Origin: Chloroflexota bacterium
GTDB taxonomy: Bacteria; Chloroflexota; Dehalococcoidia; SZUA-161; JAUWZY01
Assembly: GCA_030615045.1 (NCBI GenBank)
Contig: JAUWZY010000032.1
Span: forward strand, 1-8,577
Reading direction: 5' to 3'
DNA length: 8,577 nucleotides
This document shows positions 1 to 5,016 of this stretch, piece by piece. The translations under genes and the position numbers were made by a program. Each line of letters begins with the position of its first letter. Positions within the stretch are counted from its first letter, which is position 1. A model generated the notes under the pieces. The model ran no database searches and had not been told where the DNA came from. It saw nothing but the letters and a program-made list of their open reading frames with translations.

Positions 1-342
1 GTGGAAGCTGTTGACCTGAGCTCCGGCTTTTCTTGCTGGCTCCAGGATGTCCAGGGAATCAGCGTTGCTGCAATGGACAACCCCTTGCTCCGGGTGCCAG
101 CTTACCTCAGCGGCCACTCGAGCGATGGCATCATCCGATGTGGTGATGAAGATAAGCTCAGCGGCATCGGCCACCTTTTGCTTATGGTCAAATGGTTGGC
201 AGCCCGGGACTGCGCCGGCCAGCCTTTCCGTGGAAAGCTTGCTCCTGCTGGCAACAGCCACCACCGGATATCCTTTGGCACTGAGCCTTATGGCTAAAGC
301 CGTGCCCACGGTTCCGGCACCGATAAAACCCAGTTTAGGCAT
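1..342 (-). CDS. Rossmann-like / DUF2520 domain protein, N-terminal 114 residues (runs off left edge)
   Basis: The start codon is at 340-342 and the frame stays open to base 1, so only the N-terminal domain is present. Seen: the protein opens MPKLGFIGAGTVGTALA, a nucleotide-binding Rossmann fold with GAGTVG at residues 8-13. A FITTSDDAI segment follows near residue 80, and the fragment ends ...NSFH, where this family usually reads SFHPLQTF. These marks fit the Rossmann/DUF2520 family, related to F420- and NADP-dependent oxidoreductases; its members have no settled reaction. The SNADS segment stands where relatives usually have a Ser-Gly-Ala turn. A GGGG ribosome-binding site (348-351) lies five bases before the start. 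The ATG shares one base with the TGA of the upstream P1 peptidase (TGATG), so translation is probably coupled. Such genes often precede panB/panC in other bacteria; whether they do here lies outside the window. Confidence 0.85.
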   Translation of the reverse strand, partial: MPKLGFIGAGTVGTALAIRLSAKGYPVVAVASRSKLSTERLAGAVPGCQPFDHKQKVADAAELIFITTSDDAIARVAAEVSWHPEQGVVHCSNADSLDILEPARKAGAQVNSFH

Positions 343-1307
343 CACTTCCCCTTTAATTCGGCGACAGCAGGCATCCCACAGAGGCCCTGGGCTTGAGTTA
401 CCGCCCTGACTATCGCTCGAGCTATCACCTCAGCTGCGACGAGCCCGACCACGGTGACATCAGCTTGCTTATCCCCAAACGAGAGGGCAAAGATGGTGTC
501 GCCATCGAACATGGTGTGCACGGGGCGGATAGCCCGCGCCAGCCCATCGTGGGCCATCTGAGCTACCTTAGTCACTTCTGGCTTACTCAGCCGGGCATTG
601 GTGGCCACCACCCCTATGGTGGTGTTGCTGACGCCAATCTGCCGGAGCCCTTGCCCGCTTTTCCAAATCTCTGAGGTATCGAGGAAACCGGAATCATCGG
701 GGCGGCGGGGGCCGGCGATGATTCTTCCTGTCTCAGGGTCAACGACATCGCCTACGGCATTGACGGCGACGATGGCGCCGACAATGATATCGTCGCCGAA
801 TCTCTGACTTGCTGTCCCGATGCCGCTTTTAGTAGCTTGTTCCGCCCCTAAGGCCTTGCCCACCAGAGCCCCTGTTCCAGTTCCCACCGTGCCCTCGGCA
901 ACCTTTCCGCTTGTCGCCGCCAGGCATGCCTGGTAGCCCTATTCGGCGCCTGGCCTTATCTTGGCACTGCCTATAGGCAGGTCGAAGATGATAGCGGCAG
1001 GGACAAGGGGCACCTTGCCCACCATTGTCTCATGGCCATAGTCCCTTTCCTCCAAGTATCGCATCACGCCCCCAGCAGCATCGAGACCAAAGGCACTGCC
1101 CCCGCTGAGAAGAATGGCGTGAACCTTCTCTACCAGATTGATCGGGTTTAGCAGGTCGGTTTCCCGGGTTCCCGGCGCCGAGCCCCGAACATCAACCCCA
1201 GCCACTGCCCCCGTCTCGCACAGAATCACGATGCAGCCGGTGGCTGCCTCCCTATCGGTCCAGTGACCGACCTTTATCCCTCGGACATCGGTGATGGCGT
1301 TATACAT
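342..1307 (-). pseudogene. P1-family (DmpA-like) N-terminal nucleophile peptidase, interrupted by an in-frame TAG
   Basis: Read from ATG 1305-1307 to TGA 342-344, this is 321 codons, a normal length for the P1/DmpA aminopeptidase-esterase family, with one internal stop at codon 123 (939-941). Both halves align with the family in the same frame. The N-terminal half has MYNAITDVRGIKVGHWTD, SGGSAFGLDAAGG (69-80) and KIRPGAE. The C-terminal half has GYQACLAA, GTGTGALVGK, NTTIGVVATNA (228-238) and FDGDTIFALS. In this family the chain cleaves itself before a Ser or Thr that becomes the nucleophile; here that is most likely Asn228-Thr229. The stop falls in the alpha part, before the nucleophile, so a terminated product would be inactive. 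There is no frameshift and no other damage, so the mutation is recent, or it is a sequencing error, or the stop is bypassed. No clear Shine-Dalgarno precedes the ATG; a 13-bp hairpin lies there instead. The product is coupled to the downstream Rossmann gene. Confidence 0.85.
939..941 (-). other. Premature TAG inside the P1 peptidase frame
   Basis: The minus strand reads GAA TAG GGC TAC CAG GCA TGC, that is AE-stop-GYQAC, where the family normally reads through with a residue such as Met or Ala at the stop position. The next possible start is GTG at 885-887, preceded by GAGGG four bases upstream. A second polypeptide of 181 residues carrying the nucleophile region could therefore be made by reinitiation, but it would lack the N-terminal third of the enzyme. 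TAG is an ordinary stop here: the HNH, 80-residue, rph and aminopropyltransferase genes all end with it. Confidence 0.85.
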
Positions 1308-1318
1308 ACCGCAGAAGG

Positions 1319-1353
1319 ACAGAGCCTTCTCAGCTGCGCCGAGAAGGCTCTGT
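1319..1353. repeat. Perfect 13-bp inverted repeat (hairpin) just before the P1 peptidase start
   Basis: ACAGAGCCTTCTC (1319-1331) and its exact reverse complement (1341-1353) flank a 9-base loop. Neither strand has a run of T after the stem, so it is not a standard intrinsic terminator. In the leftward transcript it lies 11 bases before the peptidase ATG, where it could affect ribosome access. It could also be a copy of a dispersed palindromic repeat. Confidence 0.85.
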
Positions 1354-1424
1354 GAACCCCCTACATATTTGCCGTCTCGGTCGTTGCCGATCCAAGCGGT
1401 CTTTTTGATTTAAAGCTGTCTGCT

Positions 1425-1443
1425 CACTGCCGAAAGGTCAGTG
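1425..1443 (-). promoter_or_regulatory. Hairpin at the 5' end of the predicted P1 peptidase transcript
   Basis: CACTG (1425-1429) pairs with CAGTG (1439-1443), and CC (1430-1431) pairs with GG (1436-1437), leaving a single bulged base (1438) and a four-base loop. It would lie within the first few bases of the transcript from the promoter at 1454-1483. A 5'-terminal stem of this kind can protect an mRNA, or it may be part of a larger leader fold. Confidence 0.45.
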
Positions 1444-1453
1444 GCAATTTATA

Positions 1454-1483
1454 ATTGTAAACTGTTTTCTCTCCTATTGTCAA
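1454..1483 (-). promoter_or_regulatory. Sigma70-type promoter for the P1 peptidase / DUF2520 pair
   Basis: On the minus strand a perfect -35 box TTGACA (1478-1483) is followed after 18 bases by TACAAT (1454-1459), five of six matches to the -10 consensus. It begins six bases beyond the stop codon of the HNH gene, exactly where a promoter for the next leftward gene is expected. The inferred start is near 1445-1447. The 18-base spacer is one longer than ideal. Confidence 0.7.
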
Positions 1484-1489
1484 GCGAAG

Positions 1490-1990
1490 CTACTGAGGCA
1501 GATATTTCTCCCATTCGGGATGGGCTTGAACAGGGTAAACGATATAATACCTAACGGGAGGGGGCTGAGTGGGACGGCGAATAAGCTTCATCCCCGCTTC
1601 CTTGGGGCTGCGACCTGCTTTGTGGTGGTTGCAAGCCTTGCAGGCGCTGACCACGTTGTCCCAATCGTGCTTGCCGCCGAGATGACGAGGGATAACATGA
1701 TCCAGGGTCAGCTCCCTTGTTTCCTTGCCACAGTATTGGCAGGTATAGCGATCCCGAATAAGTATCTCTCGCCTTGTCAGCCTCCGCTGCGGTTGCGGGC
1801 GCTTGATCAGATAGACGAGGCGAATTACTGAGGGCAGGTGAATGGAGAACGACTGGCTTCGAATTTCCCTGGAATCGTTCTCTAAAACCTCAGCCTTACC
1901 CCTGAGCATCAAAACTACCGCCCGCCGCGCTTGGCAAATGTTAAGCGGCTCGTAATTCTGGTTCAAGACTAAGACCGAGGAGTTTACCAT
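1490..1990 (-). CDS. HNH endonuclease family protein (COG1403/McrA-like)
   Basis: This 166-residue protein is of normal length for the short stand-alone HNH proteins common in cyanobacteria and Chloroflexota. Seen: an N-terminal segment VLVLNQNYEPLNIC with a conserved ARRAV stretch (21-25), then at 81-130 a treble-clef zinc/HNH core. The core has CQYC (84-87), LDHVIPRHLGG with catalytic-type His98, WDNVVSAC with Asn112, and CKAC-N-HHK (117-124) giving the second zinc pair and third motif. All key residues are present, so the nuclease fold should be active. No methyltransferase or specificity gene is adjacent, so this does not look like a restriction system. The cellular role of these proteins is not established; a role in DNA repair or processing is a guess. 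It ends in TAG. The upstream region holds its own promoter but no clear Shine-Dalgarno. Confidence 0.9.
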   Translation of the reverse strand: MVNSSVLVLNQNYEPLNICQARRAVVLMLRGKAEVLENDSREIRSQSFSIHLPSVIRLVYLIKRPQPQRRLTRREILIRDRYTCQYCGKETRELTLDHVIPRHLGGKHDWDNVVSACKACNHHKAGRSPKEAGMKLIRRPTQPPPVRYYIVYPVQAHPEWEKYLPQ

Positions 1991-1992
1991 TC

Positions 1993-2020
1993 CGGGCTAA
2001 TTTTAGCAGGAAAAAGCCCG
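1993..2020. repeat. Small inverted repeat over the HNH promoter
   Basis: CGGGCT (1993-1998) and AGCCCG (2015-2020) are reverse complements separated by 16 bases. They bracket the -10 box of the HNH promoter and cover its predicted start point. This could be an operator for a repressor or a chance match; six-base arms are weak evidence. Confidence 0.35.
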
Positions 2021-2028
2021 CCGTGCAA
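2000..2028 (-). promoter_or_regulatory. Extended -10 promoter for the HNH gene
   Basis: On the minus strand TTGCAC (2023-2028) is followed after 17 bases by TAAAAT (2000-2005), with an upstream TG making the extended element TGCTAAAAT. The -35 match is weak but the extended -10 compensates. The expected transcription start, near 1992-1993, is only two or three bases before the ATG at 1988-1990, so the mRNA would be nearly leaderless. This agrees with the absence of a Shine-Dalgarno sequence. Confidence 0.6.
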
Positions 2029-2041
2029 TAAATAATATTTC
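2027..2041. promoter_or_regulatory. AT-rich block between two divergent -35 boxes
   Basis: Fourteen of these fifteen bases are A or T. The block lies directly upstream of the -35 boxes of both the leftward HNH promoter and the rightward serine-operon promoter. That is where an UP element contacting the RNA polymerase alpha subunit would sit, and it could serve both promoters. Confidence 0.4.
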
Positions 2042-2070
2042 TTGACCCGATGCTCGTTTTCCAGTATATT
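2042..2070 (+). promoter_or_regulatory. Sigma70-type promoter of the aminotransferase-serA operon
   Basis: TTGACC (2042-2047) and TATATT (2065-2070) are separated by exactly 17 bases; each matches five of six consensus positions. The expected start is near 2077, giving a leader of about 20 bases that contains little beyond the ribosome-binding site. There is no room for a riboswitch or attenuator, so any serine control would act at this promoter or after translation. Confidence 0.8.
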
Positions 2071-2085
2071 TAATAGAAATCAGCT

Positions 2086-2093
2086 GAGGAGGG
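2086..2093 (+). promoter_or_regulatory. Ribosome-binding site that fixes the aminotransferase start
   Basis: GAGGAGGG lies five bases before GTG 2099-2101. It decides for the GTG over the in-frame TTG at 2042, which is part of the -35 box and so would not be transcribed. Confidence 0.85.
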
Positions 2094-2098
2094 ATACT

Positions 2099-3184
2099 GT
2101 GAGCTTGCGCGTCCCCGGCCCCACCCCCTGTCCGGAACCAGTGCTCCAGGCAATGACCAAGCAGATGATCAATCATCGAGGGAAGGAGTTTGCAGAGCTA
2201 ATCGTTCACATAACCGGCAGGCTCAAGGAGTTGTTTCAGACTGAGAGCGATGTCTTCATCCTCACCGCTTCAGGCACTGGCGGCGTGGAGGCTATGGTGG
2301 TCAACACACTATCCCCTGGGGATCGGGTGCTGGCACTGAGCAATGGTGTCTTTGGTGAGCGTTTTACTGCTATCGCCGAGAGTTACGGTGCTGATGTGCA
2401 GCGACTCAGTTTTGAGTGGGGTCGAGCGGTTGAAGTTGATGCTGTCGCCCGTGCTTTGGATGCTGACCCTTCGCTTAAGGCGGTTTTGGTGGTGCATAAT
2501 GAGACTTTTACCGGGCTGACAAATGACCTTGAGGCAATTAGCAGAGTGGTGAGGAGGTATGAAAAGCTGCTTCTGGTGGATGCTATCAGCAGTCTTGGCT
2601 GCATCGACCTGCCGGTTGATGCCTGGGGCTGTGATGTCGTGGTCACTGGCTCACAGAAGGGTTTCATGGTGCCGCCGGGGCTGTCATTTGTCAGCGTGGG
2701 CGAAAGGGCATGGCAGGCACACGCCGAGGCCAAGATGCCTCGTTTCTACTGGGATTTCAGCAAGGCGAAGCAATTCCTCGAGGCGAAGCAGACCCCATGG
2801 ACGCCAGCGGTCTCGACCTTTTATGCTTTGGCTGTTTCTTTAGAGAGCATGGCACAAGAGGGGCTGCCTAATATCTTCGCTCGGCACCAAAGGGTCGGAA
2901 ACAGAGCCCGTGATGGGGTGAAATCGTTGGGGCTCTCGCTGTTCGCTGATGAAGCATATGCCTCAAATACGGTGACCGCCATTAACTCCCCTGATGGTCT
3001 CGATACCGGGAAGCTCCTTGGGCTGCTCAGAGAGGAATATGGCATGGTCCTTGCTGGGGGGCAGGGCAAGTTGCGGGGGAAGATATTTCGCATCGGGCAT
3101 CTGGGATATGTCACCGAGGATGATATTGAAGAGGTAATGGGAGCGTTACGCAGTGCCCTCCCTCGGGCTGGCTTGTCCTTTTGA
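2099..3184 (+). CDS. Class V aminotransferase (alanine-glyoxylate / serine-pyruvate type), probable serine pathway enzyme
   Basis: A PLP-dependent aminotransferase of 361 residues, normal for the AGXT/PucG-like branch. Starting at GTG, the protein opens LRVPGPTPCPEPV, the usual N-terminus of the family. Seen: SGTGG (58-62, phosphate loop), HNETFTG (133-139), VDAISSLG with PLP-ring Asp161, VTGSQKGF with the Schiff-base Lys187, and FRIGHLG with Arg331 as the likely substrate carboxylate contact. All catalytic residues are present. It is the first gene of an operon and serA lies one small gene downstream. By inference it transaminates 3-phosphohydroxypyruvate in place of SerC, as proposed for similar pairs elsewhere, or it interconverts serine and hydroxypyruvate or glycine and glyoxylate. 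Sequence alone does not settle the substrate. Its TGA is ten bases before the next start. Confidence 0.9.
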   Translation: MSLRVPGPTPCPEPVLQAMTKQMINHRGKEFAELIVHITGRLKELFQTESDVFILTASGTGGVEAMVVNTLSPGDRVLALSNGVFGERFTAIAESYGADVQRLSFEWGRAVEVDAVARALDADPSLKAVLVVHNETFTGLTNDLEAISRVVRRYEKLLLVDAISSLGCIDLPVDAWGCDVVVTGSQKGFMVPPGLSFVSVGERAWQAHAEAKMPRFYWDFSKAKQFLEAKQTPWTPAVSTFYALAVSLESMAQEGLPNIFARHQRVGNRARDGVKSLGLSLFADEAYASNTVTAINSPDGLDTGKLLGLLREEYGMVLAGGQGKLRGKIFRIGHLGYVTEDDIEEVMGALRSALPRAGLSF

Positions 3185-3194
3185 AGGGGGTGAG

Positions 3195-3437
3195 ATGGAA
3201 GTCGAGGAAATAAGGGTACGAGATAGGCTGAAGACTCGTGGCTTGAAGAACAAGGGGATTGTGGAGATATTAGAGAACCCAAAGACCGGTGATTTTGTCG
3301 TCATCGTGGGCAAAAGCATCCGCAGGGAATGGGGCATTTTTAATCTTCCTGAAGGGATGTGGCGGATCAAATGCTCACGGGAAGAGGTTTTGGATGTGGT
3401 CAAGGATTTCTTGGTCAATAAAGTCTTAGTGGGGTAG
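3195..3437 (+). CDS. Unrecognised 80-residue protein in the serine operon
   Basis: I do not recognise this family. ATG 3195 is preceded by GGGGGTGAG directly after the aminotransferase stop, a convincing ribosome-binding site. A longer in-frame reading from GTG 3153 would overlap the aminotransferase and lacks a ribosome-binding site. The protein is charged and soluble, with no signal peptide or membrane segment. Its first 25 residues are rich in Arg and Lys (RVRDRLKTRGLKNKG). Then come an apparent beta hairpin (IVEILENPKTGDFVVIVGK, about 22-40), a WGIFNLPEGMWRIKC segment and a C-terminal amphipathic helix (EEVLDVVKDFLVNKV). It ends four bases before serA, so it is surely co-transcribed and probably translationally coupled. 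A role in serine synthesis or in regulating SerA is suggested by position only. Confidence 0.75.
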   Translation: MEVEEIRVRDRLKTRGLKNKGIVEILENPKTGDFVVIVGKSIRREWGIFNLPEGMWRIKCSREEVLDVVKDFLVNKVLVG

Positions 3438-3441
3438 CGGC

Positions 3442-5016
3442 ATGAAGATTTTGGTTACCGATCCTGTTGCCAGCGAGGGGATAGAGATACTCCGAGCCCA
3501 GGAGCATGTTGATGTCAAGTTCGGATTGAAGCCCGATGAGCTTAGGGACATCATCGGCGATTATGAGGCATTGGTGGTGCGCAGCGAAACGAAAGTCAAC
3601 GCCGAAGTTATCGAGGCGGGGGAGAAGCTCCAGGTCATTGGGCGTGCCGGGGTTGGTGTGGATAATATCGATGTCGGGGCGGCAACCAGACACGGCATAG
3701 TGGTGGTTAATGCCCCAGGGGGAAACATCGTCTCCGCTGCCGAACATACCATAGCCCTGATGCTGGCTTTGGCTCGCCATATCCCGGAGGGTCATATTCG
3801 ACTCAAATCAGGGGAATGGCGCCGTGGCGATCTTGTTGGCGCCGAGGTTCGTGGCAAGACTTTAGGCATCATCGGCTTAGGCCGGGTTGGCTCAGAGGTG
3901 GCAAGAAGGGCAAAAGGGCTGGAGATGCATATCATAGCCTATGACCCCTTCGTCTCCATGGACTATGCCCGCAGTCTCGGGGTGGAGCTGGTTTCCTGGG
4001 AGCAGCTTTTCCAACAGTCGGATTTTATCACCGTGCATACTCCGTTGACGGCGACGACTAAGGGATTTGTCGGGGCCAAGGAGCTTTCATTAGTCAAGCC
4101 ATCGGTACGGATTATCAATGTTGCTCGGGGTGGCATCATCGATGAAGAGGCCCTTTTCCAGGCCCTTGAGCAGGGTAGGGTCGCCGGTGCCGCCGTCGAT
4201 GTCTTCTCTGTGGAGCCAGCGAAGGATAACATCTTGCTTCGGAGCGAGAAAGTGATCGCTACCCCTCACCTCGGCGCCTCCACTGCTGAGGCGCAGAGGA
4301 ATGTGGCAGTAGATGTCGCGGAGCAGATTCTGACTGTGCTCAAAGGGCAGCCAGCGAGATATGCGGTCAATATCCCCTTTATGCCACCGGAAACCTTCAT
4401 CGTAGTCAGTCCATTCCTGGAGACAGCCACAGAAGTGGGCAGGTTAGCAGCTCAACTTGCTGAGGGTCAGATGGACACCATCACCATTAAGTATGAAGGC
4501 GAGATAGCGAACCACGATTTGAGTGCGCTCAAGGCGGCGGTTATCGGCGGGCTTCTGGAGCCGGTGACCGAGGAGCGGGTTAACCTGGTCAATGCCAATA
4601 TAATCGCGCAAAGCCGAGGCTTGAAGATCGTGGAGCAAAAGGGCATAGTCTGTGAGAACTACGGCAATCTGATCGCTGTGGAGGTCACCACCAGTGTCGG
4701 GGCGACCACAGTGGCTGGGACCATGATGCGGGGGCAATCTCATATCGTTCGGGTCAATGATTATTGGATAGATATTGTGCCCACCGGTGGCTATTGGCTG
4801 TTCAGCGACCATCGCGATCGCCCTGGCCTCATTGGGGCTGTGGGTATGATAACCGGAAATGTCGATATCAATATCAGCTTCATGCAGCTATCCCGACTCG
4901 AGCCGCGGGGGCAGGCGCTGATGATTTTGGCGCTCGATGAGTTCCTCCCTGAGGAGCAGCAGCAGCAGATCTTAGCTCTCCCAGATGTGTATAGCGCTAA
5001 GGTAGTGAAACTCTAA
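3442..5016 (+). CDS. serA: D-3-phosphoglycerate dehydrogenase, long form with ASB and ACT domains
   Basis: Oxidises 3-phosphoglycerate to 3-phosphohydroxypyruvate with NAD, the first step of serine synthesis in the cytoplasm. The 524-residue length is that of the long bacterial form. Seen: a split substrate-binding domain at about 1-95 and 290-315 with GRAGVGVDNID (68-78). The NAD domain has GLGRVG (145-150) and Asp168 after the second strand, which selects NAD. The catalytic triad is Arg229 (NVARGG), Glu258 (SVEP) and His276 (ATPHLGAS). An allosteric substrate-binding (ASB) domain spans about 318-440, and a C-terminal ACT domain about 452-524 (DRPGLIGAVG). The ACT domain usually senses serine, so feedback inhibition is likely. 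A TGGGG ribosome-binding site lies in the last codons of the preceding 80-residue gene. The TAA stop overlaps the stop of the opposing rph gene. No serB-like phosphatase is in this operon. Confidence 0.97.
   Translation: MKILVTDPVASEGIEILRAQEHVDVKFGLKPDELRDIIGDYEALVVRSETKVNAEVIEAGEKLQVIGRAGVGVDNIDVGAATRHGIVVVNAPGGNIVSAAEHTIALMLALARHIPEGHIRLKSGEWRRGDLVGAEVRGKTLGIIGLGRVGSEVARRAKGLEMHIIAYDPFVSMDYARSLGVELVSWEQLFQQSDFITVHTPLTATTKGFVGAKELSLVKPSVRIINVARGGIIDEEALFQALEQGRVAGAAVDVFSVEPAKDNILLRSEKVIATPHLGASTAEAQRNVAVDVAEQILTVLKGQPARYAVNIPFMPPETFIVVSPFLETATEVGRLAAQLAEGQMDTITIKYEGEIANHDLSALKAAVIGGLLEPVTEERVNLVNANIIAQSRGLKIVEQKGIVCENYGNLIAVEVTTSVGATTVAGTMMRGQSHIVRVNDYWIDIVPTGGYWLFSDHRDRPGLIGAVGMITGNVDINISFMQLSRLEPRGQALMILALDEFLPEEQQQQILALPDVYSAKVVKL
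5013..5016. other. Tail-to-tail overlap of the serA and rph stop codons
   Basis: The four bases CTAA hold both stops: TAA of serA (5014-5016, plus) and TAG of rph (5013-5015, minus). I find no GC-rich stem followed by a T-run on either strand within about 80 bases on each side, so each transcript should run into the antisense strand of the other gene before it ends. Confidence 0.9.

Larger units (their letters stand above)
1308..1447 (-). promoter_or_regulatory. Predicted long structured 5' leader of the P1 peptidase gene
   Basis: From the transcription start inferred near 1445-1447 to the ATG at 1307 there are about 140 untranslated bases. The leader would open with a bulged hairpin (1425-1443) and end with a perfect 13-bp hairpin (1319-1353) only 11 bases before the start codon. 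Between them is a short TCGG/CCGA stem near 1377-1390 and a start-stop pair ATG-TAG (1361-1366). I recognise no known riboswitch class. No Shine-Dalgarno precedes the peptidase ATG, so translation may depend on this structure; that is inference. Confidence 0.4.

Noticed and set aside
939..941. Pyrrolysine or other genetic recoding of TAG
   Set aside because: TAG is the ordinary terminal stop of four neighbouring genes (1490-1492, 3435-3437, 5013-5015, 7939-7941), so genome-wide reassignment is unlikely. No recoding element is visible next to the codon.
1319..1353. Intrinsic terminator for the HNH gene
   Set aside because: The stem is followed by CCTTCTGC on the minus strand and GAACCCCC on the plus strand, so neither side has a T-run.
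1308..1410. Open frame continuing upstream of the P1 peptidase ATG, in frame with it
   Set aside because: It runs about 34 codons back to a TAA but has no ATG, GTG or TTG start. The ATG at 1307 gives the normal family N-terminus, and the frame overlaps the palindrome.
1490..1990. Restriction-modification or defence island around the HNH gene
   Set aside because: No methyltransferase, specificity subunit or other defence gene is adjacent. The protein belongs to a short, widely conserved stand-alone HNH family.
2042..2098. N-terminal extension of the aminotransferase starting at TTG 2042
   Set aside because: The TTG is part of the -35 box, the -10 lies within the extension, and the GTG at 2099 has a strong ribosome-binding site and gives the usual family N-terminus.
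4444..4812. Minus-strand open frame inside serA
   Set aside because: It is antisense to the ASB region of an intact serA gene, with no ribosome-binding site or family resemblance.
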